This document shows, piece after piece, positions 15,611 to 24,959 of a stretch of DNA of 43,863 nucleotides. Position 1 is the stretch's first letter. The number at the start of each line of letters is the position of its first letter. The notes beneath the pieces were generated by a model, which worked only from the letters and a program-made list of their open reading frames with translations, did no database searches and was not told the DNA's origin. The stretch comes from Chitinophagales bacterium (lineage in GTDB: Bacteria > Bacteroidota > Bacteroidia > Chitinophagales > Chitinophagaceae): NCBI GenBank assembly GCA_015654695.1, contig JAATGJ010000060.1:1-43863 (forward strand), written 5' to 3'. The translations under genes were made by a program, and so were the position numbers.

Positions 15611-15649
15611 ATGTCTGAACCGGGAATTTAAAAGATTATTGTGAAATAT

Positions 15650-15678
15650 ACAGCCTTGCGAAAGTGAGGCTGTTTTTG
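15650..15678 (+). terminator. Terminator of queA
   Basis: ACAGCCT (15650-15656) pairs with AGGCTGT (15667-15673), 10-base loop, followed by TTTTTGTTTG. It lies 40 bases after the queA stop and isolates the gene from the restriction-modification pair. Confidence 0.75.
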
Positions 15679-15821
15679 TTTGTTCTATTTTACATTGAGA
15701 ATTAATTAATTTTGGAGCAGTGTATGATATATACCACCAATAAATGTCTCGTGTGCCATATTAACTTCAAATTCCATAGCACAAATTATTTAGTACTTTC
15801 ACTCAAATTTCATAGATAGAC

Positions 15822-16757
15822 ATGCATCCATTTGAAAAAGTATTATCGGTATCAATCGAGGACATAGAACTTGAATTAAGAGTCATTAAAGAGATTAGCT
15901 GGGCAGACTTTTGGCTGAATCCAAGAAAGTTAAGAGGTAGCGACTTTTTGATGCGTTGGTCACAAGGTGTTTGGAGTGAGAAGCGCTTAATTGATGCTAC
16001 TAACAAGACAAATCAGTTTTACGCAATCCCTTATGGACCAAGTGGAACGGCACCGACAGATGATGTAAGAGCATTTGAACTTTACTTTGAACGATTGGAA
16101 GCAGCAGGACTTGGCAACATCAAACGACCCGACCTTTTAGTTTTCAAGATTACCGACAAACAATTCGTTGACAAATTTCTTGCAGGAATTGGAGGCGAAG
16201 AAGAATTACCTTTCATCACAGAGGATAAACTTCAAGACCTTGTTTCAAAAGCTCTCATTGCTGTTGAGTGTGAGAATTCACTTTGGGTAGCTGAGAAAAT
16301 GCCTTTCTATAATGTCCCGATGAAAGCACAAAAGCGACTTGGGGGAAAAATGGGACTTGCAAAAAATGCCGTTCTTCCGACAATAATAATTAAAGAGGAA
16401 GATAGAATTCCCTTAAGCAAATGGCAAGAGCAAAACAAAGTCCCAATTCATGTTTGGCATGTTTTCTTTGACAGAGCATTTGGGCTTTCGTTTGACGAGG
16501 CACAACGATTAGTTACTGACGGCTTTATACTTCCAACTGAACAAGTTTTTCAAGCTCCGGGTGGTGCGACTACCAAAAAAGCGATTTACAAATATTATTA
16601 CCATTACGCTTATCCTCTCGGCATCGCGAATGAGAGACCTAAATTACTTCCTGCTTACATTGAGGACAAGAACGGACACATTTTACCATATGTGAAATTT
16701 GAAGGCGGTTCACTTGAGATTACATCTGATGCAATAAAACTTTTAAAGCAACTCTGA
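15822..16757 (+). CDS. Type II restriction endonuclease, AccI family
   Basis: 311 residues. The overall sequence, especially IAVECENSLW, the MGLAKNAVLPTIIIKEED stretch, PIHVWHVFFDRAFG and LPTEQVFQAPGGATTKKAIY, matches my memory of AccI-type endonucleases (GT^MKAC). Candidate catalytic acids are Asp104 in RPDLLVF and Glu149/Glu151 in AVECENS. If the assignment holds, it cleaves unmethylated GTMKAC DNA. The stop codon overlaps the methyltransferase start by one base (TGATG), so the pair is translationally coupled. The family assignment and the recognition site are from memory and not proven by the sequence. Confidence 0.78.
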   Translation: MHPFEKVLSVSIEDIELELRVIKEISWADFWLNPRKLRGSDFLMRWSQGVWSEKRLIDATNKTNQFYAIPYGPSGTAPTDDVRAFELYFERLEAAGLGNIKRPDLLVFKITDKQFVDKFLAGIGGEEELPFITEDKLQDLVSKALIAVECENSLWVAEKMPFYNVPMKAQKRLGGKMGLAKNAVLPTIIIKEEDRIPLSKWQEQNKVPIHVWHVFFDRAFGLSFDEAQRLVTDGFILPTEQVFQAPGGATTKKAIYKYYYHYAYPLGIANERPKLLPAYIEDKNGHILPYVKFEGGSLEITSDAIKLLKQL

Positions 16758-18268
16758 TGGGAAAAATAAAATCACATCAAAAGCTGCCAACCGAGTGGAA
16801 CAAAAGAGAAATCCTTCGTGACAAAGGTCAGTTTTGGACACCAAGTTGGGTTGCTGATGCAATGGTTTCGTATGTTGCAGAAAACACAGATTTAGTGTTT
16901 GACCCTGCAACTGGCAGAGGAGCATTTTATGAAGCGTTATTAAAACTCAACATACCAAAAGTTTCTTTTTTCGGAGCGGATGTTGACCAAGAAGTTTTAG
17001 AGGATGGAATTTATAATCACAAAAATTGTTTCGTTGAAAAAAGAGATTTTATAAAAAATCCCCCTCAAAGAAAATTCAAAGCGATAGTTGCAAATCCGCC
17101 CTATATAAGGCATCATCGCATTGATGAAAAAACAAAAACTTTGCTCAAACAACTTTCGATCAGTATCACAGGTGATACCATTGACGGCAGAGCTGGTTAT
17201 CACATTTACTTTCTCATTCAGGCATTGAACCTTTTAGAGAAAAATGGAAAACTTGCTTTCATCATGCCTGCCGATACTTGCGAAGGAAAGTTCGCAAAAA
17301 ATTTATGGAAATGGATTTCAGAAAAATTTTGCATTGAAGGAGTAATTACATTTGATGAAGGGGCTACACCCTTCCCAAAGGTTGATACTAATGCAATTGT
17401 TTTACTAATCAAAAATTCTACGCCCACAGAAAAATTACATTGGGTTAAAGCCAATCAGGCATATTCGACAGACCTTTTCAATTTTATTTCTTCAAACTTC
17501 AAACAACAGAAGTATGAAACTCTTGAGATAATTAACAGACAGCTCAAAGAAGGAATTGCAACAGGTTTTTCAAGACCAGAACAAAATCATACTCGTTTCA
17601 AATTTCACTTGAATGACTTTGCCAATGTAATGAGAGGCATAGCAACCGGTTCTAATGAGTTTTTCTTTTTGACTGCACAAAAAGTGAAGGAATTGCAAAT
17701 TCCAAAAGTATTTTTGAAACGAGCGGTTGGCAGAACTAAAGATGCAACAGAAAGTGTTTTGACAGTAAAAAATGTTGAGGAATTAGAAAAAGAAAACCGC
17801 CCAACATATTTACTTTCAATAAACGGACATGACAAATTACCAAAGTCAATTTCAAATTATCTGAAAATTGGTGAGGAAATGGGATTACCGGGCCGTTCAT
17901 TAATTCAGCAACGCAAACCTTGGTATAAAATGGAGAAACGAGAAGTGCCTCCATTGCTTTTTGCTTATCTCGGCAGACGAAACATAAGATTCATAAAAAA
18001 TGAAGCAGGTGTTTTACCATTGACAGGTTTTCTTTGCGTCTATCCTATTTATGACGACAAAGACTTTATTGAAAACCTTTGGAAAGCCCTTAATCATCCT
18101 GACACATTAGAGAACTTAAAACTTGTTGGAAAGAGTTATGGTTCCGGAGCAATCAAAGTAGAGCCGGGCAACTTAAATAGACTTCCGATACCCGACCACA
18201 TTGTAAATCTCTTTGACTTAAAACGACCATACAAAACAAATACTGGACAATTGGAAATATTTAGATAA
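16757..18268 (+). CDS. Adenine-specific DNA methyltransferase of the AccI-like system
   Basis: 503 residues. SAM-binding motif I is LVFDPATGRGAF (about residues 47-58) and catalytic motif IV is VANPPYI (about 111-117), the NPPY type of N6-adenine methyltransferases. A long C-terminal region (about 250-503) should hold the target-recognition domain. It protects host DNA from the endonuclease encoded immediately upstream. The coding DNA looks more AT-rich than queA before it, in line with horizontal transfer. No control (C) protein or specificity subunit is present. Confidence 0.88.
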   Translation: MGKIKSHQKLPTEWNKREILRDKGQFWTPSWVADAMVSYVAENTDLVFDPATGRGAFYEALLKLNIPKVSFFGADVDQEVLEDGIYNHKNCFVEKRDFIKNPPQRKFKAIVANPPYIRHHRIDEKTKTLLKQLSISITGDTIDGRAGYHIYFLIQALNLLEKNGKLAFIMPADTCEGKFAKNLWKWISEKFCIEGVITFDEGATPFPKVDTNAIVLLIKNSTPTEKLHWVKANQAYSTDLFNFISSNFKQQKYETLEIINRQLKEGIATGFSRPEQNHTRFKFHLNDFANVMRGIATGSNEFFFLTAQKVKELQIPKVFLKRAVGRTKDATESVLTVKNVEELEKENRPTYLLSINGHDKLPKSISNYLKIGEEMGLPGRSLIQQRKPWYKMEKREVPPLLFAYLGRRNIRFIKNEAGVLPLTGFLCVYPIYDDKDFIENLWKALNHPDTLENLKLVGKSYGSGAIKVEPGNLNRLPIPDHIVNLFDLKRPYKTNTGQLEIFR

Positions 18269-18523
18269 CCCAAACGAAATAACACAAACAGCAAAAGCTT
18301 GACCAAAATAAGAGGGGTAACCTAAGCCGCGTTTCAACTTTTATTTTAAAAATTAGCTTCAATTAGCCGGTCTGGGCATAATTCTATTCCCCATTTCTGC
18401 AATGCAAGAGTGTTATCACCACTTTTCTGCAGGCAGATTTCTCTCTTGCCTTTTATGTACTAACAGCTTCACAGTATCCCTACCTTAACTATCTCCTAAC
18501 ACAAAACCTTCGTAAATTGTAAG

Positions 18524-18530
18524 AAGGAGG
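18524..18530 (+). promoter_or_regulatory. Shine-Dalgarno-like sequence before the plug-protein gene
   Basis: AAGGAGG lies nine bases before the ATG at 18540. Strong Shine-Dalgarno sequences are unusual before Bacteroidota genes, and most other starts in this window lack one. The region 18269-18539 otherwise holds only a possible -7 box AACCTTCG (18505-18512). Confidence 0.5.
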
Positions 18531-18539
18531 AAACAAACT

Positions 18540-19001
18540 ATGAAAAAGCTATTATTATTCCCGCTAATACTCATCAGCAGCATCGCTGCATTTAGCCAAA
18601 AAAGAATACCACAACTAAAAACAGCCGAAGAAAGATTGAATGATCAATATTGCACCGGTATGTTCAGCACTATTGACGGCACTTACTTCGATATGCTGAA
18701 CGATAATGCCACAGTGAGTGCAGGCGCGTACCTGAATGTACTTGACTGGCTGCAGGGCAGGGTGGCCGGGCTGCAGATCTATACCACCAGGAATGGCAGC
18801 CGTGTACCTTTTATCCGCAATAGCCGGGCTGGTATCTATATAGATGAAGTTTGGTATGACCCCGGCTTTCTTAATTCATTACCGGTGTCAAATATCGCCA
18901 TGATCAAAATTATCAAAGGGCCATTCGCCGGTGGCTTTAACAGTCCCGGTGGTGTTATTGCCATCTATACCATCAGGGGAGAAGATGAAGGTGAAGAATA
19001 A
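18540..19001 (+). CDS. Orphan TonB-receptor plug-domain protein
   Basis: 153 residues: signal peptide (1-19, ending AFSQ), then a plug-like domain. Conserved plug elements are VLDWLQGRVAGLQI (about 67-80), a variable loop, GIYIDEVWYD, and the closing IAMIKIIKGPFAG-GFNSPGGVIAIYT. A full SusC-type receptor would continue with a barrel of about 700 residues; here the frame stops at 153 with a charged tail. It is not a frameshifted remnant as far as I can see, since the next gene is convergent only 14 bases away. It should be periplasmic; function is unknown, perhaps as a signalling or receptor partner. Confidence 0.78.
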   Translation: MKKLLLFPLILISSIAAFSQKRIPQLKTAEERLNDQYCTGMFSTIDGTYFDMLNDNATVSAGAYLNVLDWLQGRVAGLQIYTTRNGSRVPFIRNSRAGIYIDEVWYDPGFLNSLPVSNIAMIKIIKGPFAGGFNSPGGVIAIYTIRGEDEGEE

Positions 19002-19014
19002 AACAGGCTTTCGT

Positions 19015-20253
19015 TTATGGCTTATAATCAGAAGGCAAGCAGTCAGCCATTTTTTCACTCCATCCCCAGTAGGCCGAAGAGAATATTTCCTGCGGGGGAT
19101 AATAGTTTCCTTTTCTATCTATGGCTACAGGGTTCTGACCGGGCATATTGATATATGAACGCTGGAAAACAGGGCTGCGGCTTTCACCAAACTGCAGGAT
19201 ATAATCCGGGTCTTCCATTTCATTCTTATAGGTGATGTAGAGATAATCCGTAAAGAACAAAATTTTGTATTCACCCTCTTCGCGAAGAATAAGGCTGTCC
19301 CCGGTCAGCAGGTCGCGGCTATATATTTCCAGGTAATCTTTTTGCTGCAATATTCTTTCATAATAACCCGATGAATCCTGCAACAGCTTTGGCTGGTCAA
19401 TCTTTCCAGCAGGAGTAATCGTTATTCCGTTCATCCGGGTAGTAACCACACGTTGCGGACGGTATATTTTTTTCACCCTTTCTTTCTCCTCGTTAGGAAC
19501 CCTGCTCATTCTTCTCACTTCAAATCCCTGTTGCTGCAGGCTGTCATGGTAAATACTGTACATAAAGTGCATCATAGAACCGTAATAAGCTTTGTCCCGG
19601 TTTCGTGCCCATTTCTGCTGCAATCCTTTGCGGCTTTTGTCTATCTCTTCAAAAAAAGGATAGCCGGCAAAAAAGGTAACGCCGGTTTTGAAATTCACTT
19701 CAAAGTCTTCCATCTGGTAACTGATCCTGTATCCTAGCGCTTTATTTTCGAGAATTAACGGCTCATCCGAATACGCTACTACCCTGTTGCTTTTTTTATA
19801 ATACCTGAACCGGATGGCTTTTTCATTTTTGATCCTGCAATGCGCTGCATTAGGCGTACGGCCCATGAAGTTTTCCGTAAACATCTTTCCCCATTTCGCC
19901 CATCCTTCTTCCAGGAATGGTTCTACGGTTACATTTTTCAGTTCCTTTACTTTTACTGCAAGCTCTATTCGCAGTTGCAAAGGCAATTGCTCCGCTGCAA
20001 AAGGATGCACCATTGTTTCATACCCGATACTGGATATGATGAGTTCATGTTTACCGGAGGAAATATCATTCAGTTCAAAATAACCATTCTTATCTGTGGT
20101 AGTGCCTTTAGAAGTATTATTAATAAAAACACTGCTGCCGGGAACGGGTGTACTATTTACTCCATTCACTACCCGTCCTTTTATTACCGGTTGTGAAAAA
20201 GAGAAACCATACACCGATAACAGTGAAAATAAAATTGCCGGCACTTTTTTCAT
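19015..20253 (-). CDS. Carboxypeptidase-regulatory-like domain protein
   Basis: 412 residues from the ATG at 20253 (MKKVPAIL); an upstream in-frame Met five codons earlier lacks the KK start of a signal peptide. After the signal peptide (ending FSFSQ), residues about 22-105 form a CarboxypepD_reg-like beta-sandwich: IKGRVVNGVNSTPVPGSSVFI, then GTTTDKNGYFEL, then GKHELIISSIGYE. The rest (about 110-412) is unrecognised, mixed alpha/beta and basic. Such proteins are surface or periplasmic, often with outer-membrane barrels. It is convergent with the plug protein gene and could act with it, but nothing proves this. Confidence 0.78.
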   Translation of the reverse strand: MKKVPAILFSLLSVYGFSFSQPVIKGRVVNGVNSTPVPGSSVFINNTSKGTTTDKNGYFELNDISSGKHELIISSIGYETMVHPFAAEQLPLQLRIELAVKVKELKNVTVEPFLEEGWAKWGKMFTENFMGRTPNAAHCRIKNEKAIRFRYYKKSNRVVAYSDEPLILENKALGYRISYQMEDFEVNFKTGVTFFAGYPFFEEIDKSRKGLQQKWARNRDKAYYGSMMHFMYSIYHDSLQQQGFEVRRMSRVPNEEKERVKKIYRPQRVVTTRMNGITITPAGKIDQPKLLQDSSGYYERILQQKDYLEIYSRDLLTGDSLILREEGEYKILFFTDYLYITYKNEMEDPDYILQFGESRSPVFQRSYINMPGQNPVAIDRKGNYYPPQEIFSSAYWGWSEKMADCLPSDYKP

Positions 20254-20308
20254 ACCGGCAATATACAATGGAGTAAATAAATCATGTCATTGTTTAACGT
20301 TATTTAAC

Positions 20309-21631
20309 CTACTCTAATCCAAACATCCCTTTGTTGAGCTGCTGAAGTATCCGTATTTTATGTTCCGCTGATATCAGTAAAGAAATATTATGCGGGCTGC
20401 CCCCATACGATACCATACGCACCGGGATATTCATAATGGAACCGAATAGTTTTTTTACAATATCTGTAGTCTGCGATATTTCATTGCCTACTACCGAAAT
20501 GATCGCCTGGTTCTCGTCCACCTCCACCGTACCGAAAGCTTCCAGCTCTTTCACTATCGCCTTTAAATAAGCGGAACTATCAATTGTCACTGAAACGGCT
20601 ACCTCCGATGTAGTGATCATATCAATAGGCGTTCTGTATTTTTCGAACACCTCAAATATCTTTCTTAAAAAACCATACGCCAGCAACATACGGCTGCTCT
20701 TGATCCGGATAGCAATGATATTGTCTTTGGCGGCTACTGCTTTTACTCCTACACTGCCTGCCTGCTCTACTATTAACGTACCTTTTGCTTCCGGCTGCAT
20801 GGTATTAAGCAACCTCACAGGAATTTTGTATTGCTGCGCCGGCCAGATAGAAGCAGGATGTAAAATCTTTGCTCCGAAATACGCCAGCTCCGCCGCTTCT
20901 TCAAAACTCAACTGCTCTACCGGCATTGTTTTTTTTACTATCCTCGGGTCATTATTATGCATACCATCAATATCCGTCCATATTTCACAACTGCTGGCAT
21001 TAATAGCTGCGGCAATCAATGAGGCGGAGTAATCGCTTCCTCCGCGTTTTAAATTATCCACTTCGCCCCTTGCATTGCGGCATATATATCCTTGCGTAAC
21101 AAATATTTTTTTACCGGGGTACTGATCAAGCAACTGGGTCAGTTTTACTTTGATACCTCCGATCTGTGGCTCATCATGCTGATCAATGGTCATAAATTCC
21201 AATGCAGGTAATAACACATGATCAATCTTCTGTTCTTCCAGGTAAACACAGAACAATTTGGTAGAAAGTAATTCTCCCTGTGCAAGAATATCTTAATTCA
21301 GCGCTTCGCTGAAAGATATTTTAAGAATGATATAGAGAAACTCAAAATGTTCGGCAATAATACTTTTTGCTTTTGTATAAGCTCCTTCATCTTTCAACAG
21401 TTCGCGTATGAACGATTGATAATGCGCTTCCAGTTTCTCAATAGTTTGCTTTGCAGATGCGCGGTCGCCTTTTGAAATAAAATTCCCTATCTCTACCAGC
21501 GCATTCGTAGTGCCTGACAAAGCAGATAATACCACAATGGCCGGTTCTGTTTCCTTTGATACCAGCGAAACAATATGGTGCATCCGCTCAGGTTTGCCTA
21601 CACTGGTGCCGCCAAATTTCATTACTTTCAT
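20309..21631 (-). pseudogene. lysC: Aspartate kinase interrupted by an in-frame TAA
   Basis: The start is the ATG at 21631 (MKVMKFGGTSVG, the ATP-site KFGGTS motif). The frame stops at TAA (21293-21295, codon 113) after ISFSEALN and then continues in the same frame as DILAQGELLSTKLF to 20309. Read through, it would be a normal 440-residue monofunctional enzyme: kinase domain to about 290 (GGSDYSASLIAAAINA, WTDIDGM), then two ACT domains (PIDMITTSEVAVSVTID; NISLLISAE). Aspartate kinase opens the lysine, threonine and methionine pathway. The second half could restart from TTG at 21256 or ATG at 21193 but would lack the N-terminal ATP site. It may be a real nonsense mutation or a sequence error. 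Confidence 0.82.
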
Positions 21632-21851
21632 TTGTCCCCCCTCCCATGATTTTAAAGGATAAAAAATTGAGCGGCAAAGATAAGGATGCAATGAATAACA
21701 ACCCGTGGACATAAATCTTCGTAGGGTCTCAATTTCCCAGGAAGACGCAAAGGCACAAAGTAATTTAGTCAATCCTTAGTAGGACCTGGTGGCTTTGGGG
21801 ATAAACATTTTTCAAACTGATACATACCCATACCGGCCAGGGAAGAAACAA

Positions 21852-22592
21852 TTAGTTCAAAATATGTTTTATAAACACGGGCTGCAGCCTGCTGCTGATA
21901 TCATACAGCGCGATCCCGTCGCCGACCCAGCAGATAAGGATATTATTATAAGGGATCAGATCGGTAAAAGCATAACCGGAAATCGTTTGTCGTATTACTG
22001 GTTCGTACGCATTTTTTATAGAATAAACTTTCAATCCTTCTCCTGCGCTACAAACATACAAAGCGGAATCTACCATGCCCAAACCAAGGGGTTCATTGAT
22101 GGGAATAGTTGTTTTCAGCAGGGGCAGGTTTAGATTCTTTACATCATAAACATATAAACCGCTTGTAGCCGGACCGCAGAAGGTACTCCCTTTTAACGTG
22201 GAATAAGAAACGCTGTCATTCGCTATCACCGGGTCACAACTTCTCCCATGCTTTGCTTCTCCTATCAGCCTTGGTGAGGACGCGGTATCTATTGAATAAA
22301 TGTACAGTCCCGTTTTAGAACCGATAAACAAGCGGTTCCTGTACGCATAGATAGTTTCCATATCAAAGTTGAGGGCACTTTGCCCGACCCTTACAGGATG
22401 GGCAGGATCCGAAATATTAATAGCATATATATAATGACTGCTGACAGCGTAAATATGATTGCCGGATATGGTAAATTTTGTCAAAGACCCGCCAACGCCT
22501 GTGTTGGAGGCAGCATTACTATCGCTGTTTTTTTCACAGGAAAACAGCCCGATTGTACAAACAATAAAATATAAACTTTTAAGTAGCCGCAT
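21852..22592 (-). CDS. LVIVD-repeat-like lipoprotein
   Basis: 246 residues. A lipoprotein signal peptide ends GLFSC (Cys about 19). The mature part is made of repeats of about 42 residues of the type GNHIYAVSSHYIYAINISDPAHPVRVG and NRLFIGSKTGLYIYSIDT, as in LVIVD beta-propeller proteins. It should sit on the outer membrane facing the periplasm or the surface; function is unknown. The gene upstream at 22650 encodes a related, shorter lipoprotein, and the pair looks like an operon of paralogs. Confidence 0.75.
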   Translation of the reverse strand: MRLLKSLYFIVCTIGLFSCEKNSDSNAASNTGVGGSLTKFTISGNHIYAVSSHYIYAINISDPAHPVRVGQSALNFDMETIYAYRNRLFIGSKTGLYIYSIDTASSPRLIGEAKHGRSCDPVIANDSVSYSTLKGSTFCGPATSGLYVYDVKNLNLPLLKTTIPINEPLGLGMVDSALYVCSAGEGLKVYSIKNAYEPVIRQTISGYAFTDLIPYNNILICWVGDGIALYDISSRLQPVFIKHILN

Positions 22593-22649
22593 TTTGTAAT
22601 TATTAGTTTTTATAACATTGCTGATAAACGGAATCCCTGACCCAGCCGG

Positions 22650-23165
22650 TTACAAGACTATCATATACGGGCATTGATAATAACCTGACGCCGGAGGCTG
22701 AGCTAATGGTGATTCGTACCTGTATTCAGTAAAGACACCTTTTAGCCGGCTATATTCATGTACATTATTCAGATTGGCACAATCAATCACCACAAGATCA
22801 TCGTAACTATTGGTATATAATTTATTGTCCTTAACAGATACCTGGGAACATCCTCTAACGGTAATGAAGCCGATCCTGTTAGCAGCAGAAGGAACAGTAT
22901 TGTCTATTACATGAATGCCGGTACCGGCATCAATTTGTAAAATATAATTCTGATACGCATAGATATTTCCGGGATTTACCACAGCCTTTGGGGTAGCTGT
23001 GTATAAAATTGTCTTTGCAATATTCTCAGCAGCATAAACAGGCCTAAAGCCCAACACCCTGGGGCCGCTGACAAACCCATCATCATCTGTCCTGTTATAA
23101 TAACCCCAGCATGAAACGAGGATTAACGAAATCAATAAAATGGATATACTGCTTCTAAGCCCCAT
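22650..23165 (-). CDS. Short LVIVD-like lipoprotein
   Basis: 171 residues. The signal peptide ends LILVSC. The later part has propeller-like repeats (IYAYQNYILQIDAGTGIHVIDN; KLYTNSYDDLVVIDCAN), shared with the larger lipoprotein at 21852. Only about two repeats are present, so it cannot form a complete propeller alone. It lies 57 bases upstream of its paralog. Whether it is a truncated duplicate or a real short form is open. Confidence 0.65.
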   Translation of the reverse strand: MGLRSSISILLISLILVSCWGYYNRTDDDGFVSGPRVLGFRPVYAAENIAKTILYTATPKAVVNPGNIYAYQNYILQIDAGTGIHVIDNTVPSAANRIGFITVRGCSQVSVKDNKLYTNSYDDLVVIDCANLNNVHEYSRLKGVFTEYRYESPLAQPPASGYYQCPYMIVL

Positions 23166-23196
23166 GAAAAAGATTTCTTCTTAGAGCCATATCGCG

Positions 23197-24291
23197 CTAA
23201 ATATGCTGCTTAGGTAACAATAAATTAAATTTTGAAGCTACTTCTTCCAGGTCATTAATTACCATGTTCAGCAAAGGAATTCCATGCTTCAGTCTATCCG
23301 CCTCCATTTCCCTTTCCGGGTCGCCAGGTATTAATACTTTTTCTTCACCGGGAACAGTTTTGGCCGAACGAAAACCCTGTATCCAGTGATCCATACTTTT
23401 TTTAAAATCATCAGCGGATCTGAATGCATCTATCCGCATAGCGCCCAGAAAATGACCGATGCCTTTTCCGGGCTGCTGAGTTGGCATAGGAACATAAGCC
23501 GGAAACGGCGGTACCCAAGGAGCATAGTTAGCGCCACTCAATAAAGCGGAAAAAATATCCACCACAGCTCCAAGCGCATATCCTTTATGACTGCCATGCT
23601 CACGGTCTCCACCCAATGGTAATAATGCGCCGCCCTTTTTCAGTTCATGCGGATCATTGGAGGGATTACCATATTTATCCTGCACCCAGCCAGAAGGTGT
23701 TTCCAAATTTTTGCGTTGTAAAATTTCAAGCTTACCATTCGCTGCTGTTGTTGTGGCAAGGTCTGCTACAAATGCAGGTTCATTGCCGGCTGGCGCTGCC
23801 ACGCAAATGGGGTTGGTGCCAAGCATTTTGTCAACAGAAAAAGTAGGCGCTACCAAAGGACTTGCATTCGTCATCGCTATGCCGATCATATCATGTTCTA
23901 ATGCCATCATTGCATGATGCCCCGCAATACCAAAGTGATTACTGTTCTGCACACTTACCCATCCTGTACCCGCTTGCTTCGCTTTTTCAATGGCGATCTG
24001 CATGGCAAATGGAGCCACAACTAGGCCTAAGCCTTTATCACCATCTACCACAGCGGTAGATGGCGTTTCATGAATCACTTTAATTGCTGGAGTAGCGTTT
24101 ATTCTTTGCGCTTCCCATAAACGGACATACCCGCTCAGTCTCGCTATACCATGCGAATCAATACCCCGGACATCTGCGGAGATTAATGATGTTGTGGCTA
24201 TACCTGCGTGTGCATCGCTGCACCCTATCTTTTGAAAAACCGCTTTGGTGAAATTGAATAACTGTTGATAAGAAAAAATTTGTTCCGGCAT
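23197..24291 (-). CDS. Malate/L-lactate dehydrogenase family (Ldh) NAD(P)-dependent oxidoreductase
   Basis: 364 residues, the usual length for the Ldh_2 family, which is unrelated to the Rossmann-type lactate dehydrogenases. Conserved segments are DVRGIDSHGIARLSGYV with the catalytic His, VVDGDKGLGLVVAPFAM, VQNSNHFGIAGHH, MLGTNPICVAAP, and the glycine-rich HKGYALGAVVDIF near the C-terminus. It reduces or oxidises 2-oxo/2-hydroxy acids in the cytoplasm; the true substrate (malate, sulfolactate, ureidoglycolate or another) cannot be read from sequence. It lies downstream of ssb beyond a terminator. Confidence 0.88.
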   Translation of the reverse strand: MPEQIFSYQQLFNFTKAVFQKIGCSDAHAGIATTSLISADVRGIDSHGIARLSGYVRLWEAQRINATPAIKVIHETPSTAVVDGDKGLGLVVAPFAMQIAIEKAKQAGTGWVSVQNSNHFGIAGHHAMMALEHDMIGIAMTNASPLVAPTFSVDKMLGTNPICVAAPAGNEPAFVADLATTTAANGKLEILQRKNLETPSGWVQDKYGNPSNDPHELKKGGALLPLGGDREHGSHKGYALGAVVDIFSALLSGANYAPWVPPFPAYVPMPTQQPGKGIGHFLGAMRIDAFRSADDFKKSMDHWIQGFRSAKTVPGEEKVLIPGDPEREMEADRLKHGIPLLNMVINDLEEVASKFNLLLPKQHI

Positions 24292-24307
24292 GTGGCAAAG
24301 AAAAGAA

Positions 24308-24331
24308 AATGCCCTGAAAGATCAGGGCATT
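24308..24331 (-). terminator. Terminator of ssb
   Basis: AATGCCCTGA (24308-24317) and TCAGGGCATT (24322-24331) are a perfect 10-bp inverted repeat with a four-base loop. On the minus strand it is followed by TTCTTTTCTTT. It lies 33 bases after the ssb stop codon. Confidence 0.8.
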
Positions 24332-24363
24332 CATTCAAATCATTTACCAGGTCTGATCCCCGA

Positions 24364-24810
24364 TTAAAACGGAAGATCATCAATAGGCTCTGTGATCTCG
24401 CTGGCCACAGGAACATTAGCGGGTGATGAAACACTTGACGCTGAAGCATTGCTATAAGAAGGTGAACCACCGCCAGCACTATCCTTAGTTCCACCTAATA
24501 GTTGCACTTCGCGTACACGAAGTGAAAGTGATGATCCGGGAGTACCATCATTGCGCTGGAAAGACCTGGCTTCGGGTTGTCCTTCCGCATATATCTGCTT
24601 TCCTTTAGTAAGATACTGTGCAATGGCTGTACGGTCTGTCCAGTAAGCGCAATCAACCCAGGTTGTTTTTTCCTGGAGATTGCCCTGGCTATCCTTATAT
24701 TTTTCCGTGTGGGCTAAGGTAAAGTTGATAACATTCTTTCCGTTTACTGTGTTAACCACGCAATCTTTGCCGAGGTTCCCGATAATTTGCATTTTAATCA
24801 TAGTGCTCAA
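24364..24810 (-). CDS. ssb: Single-stranded DNA-binding protein
   Basis: 148 residues. Residues 1-110 form the OB fold: MIKMQIIGNLGKDC, VINFTLAHTEKY, and TTWVDCAYW followed by IYAEGQPEARSF. A Ser/Gly/Ala-rich linker (about 110-138) leads to the acidic tip EPIDDLPF, which recruits replication and repair proteins. It coats single-stranded DNA as a tetramer. TTG at about 24873 and TAACTTG closer to the start on the minus strand may be its promoter. It is a single-gene unit with its own terminator. Confidence 0.93.
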   Translation of the reverse strand: MSTMIKMQIIGNLGKDCVVNTVNGKNVINFTLAHTEKYKDSQGNLQEKTTWVDCAYWTDRTAIAQYLTKGKQIYAEGQPEARSFQRNDGTPGSSLSLRVREVQLLGGTKDSAGGGSPSYSNASASSVSSPANVPVASEITEPIDDLPF

Positions 24811-24959
24811 TTTTAAATCGTAAATAATTAATTAAGGAGGCAAGTTAAGGATATTTGACAGGCAAAGTCAATACCACTTTGTGGTAAAATTTGTCGGAAC
24901 CGGGACTTGGGGAGATCTTGGGGATTACGTGAAGGTGAGTTCACGAAATCCGATCCAGG

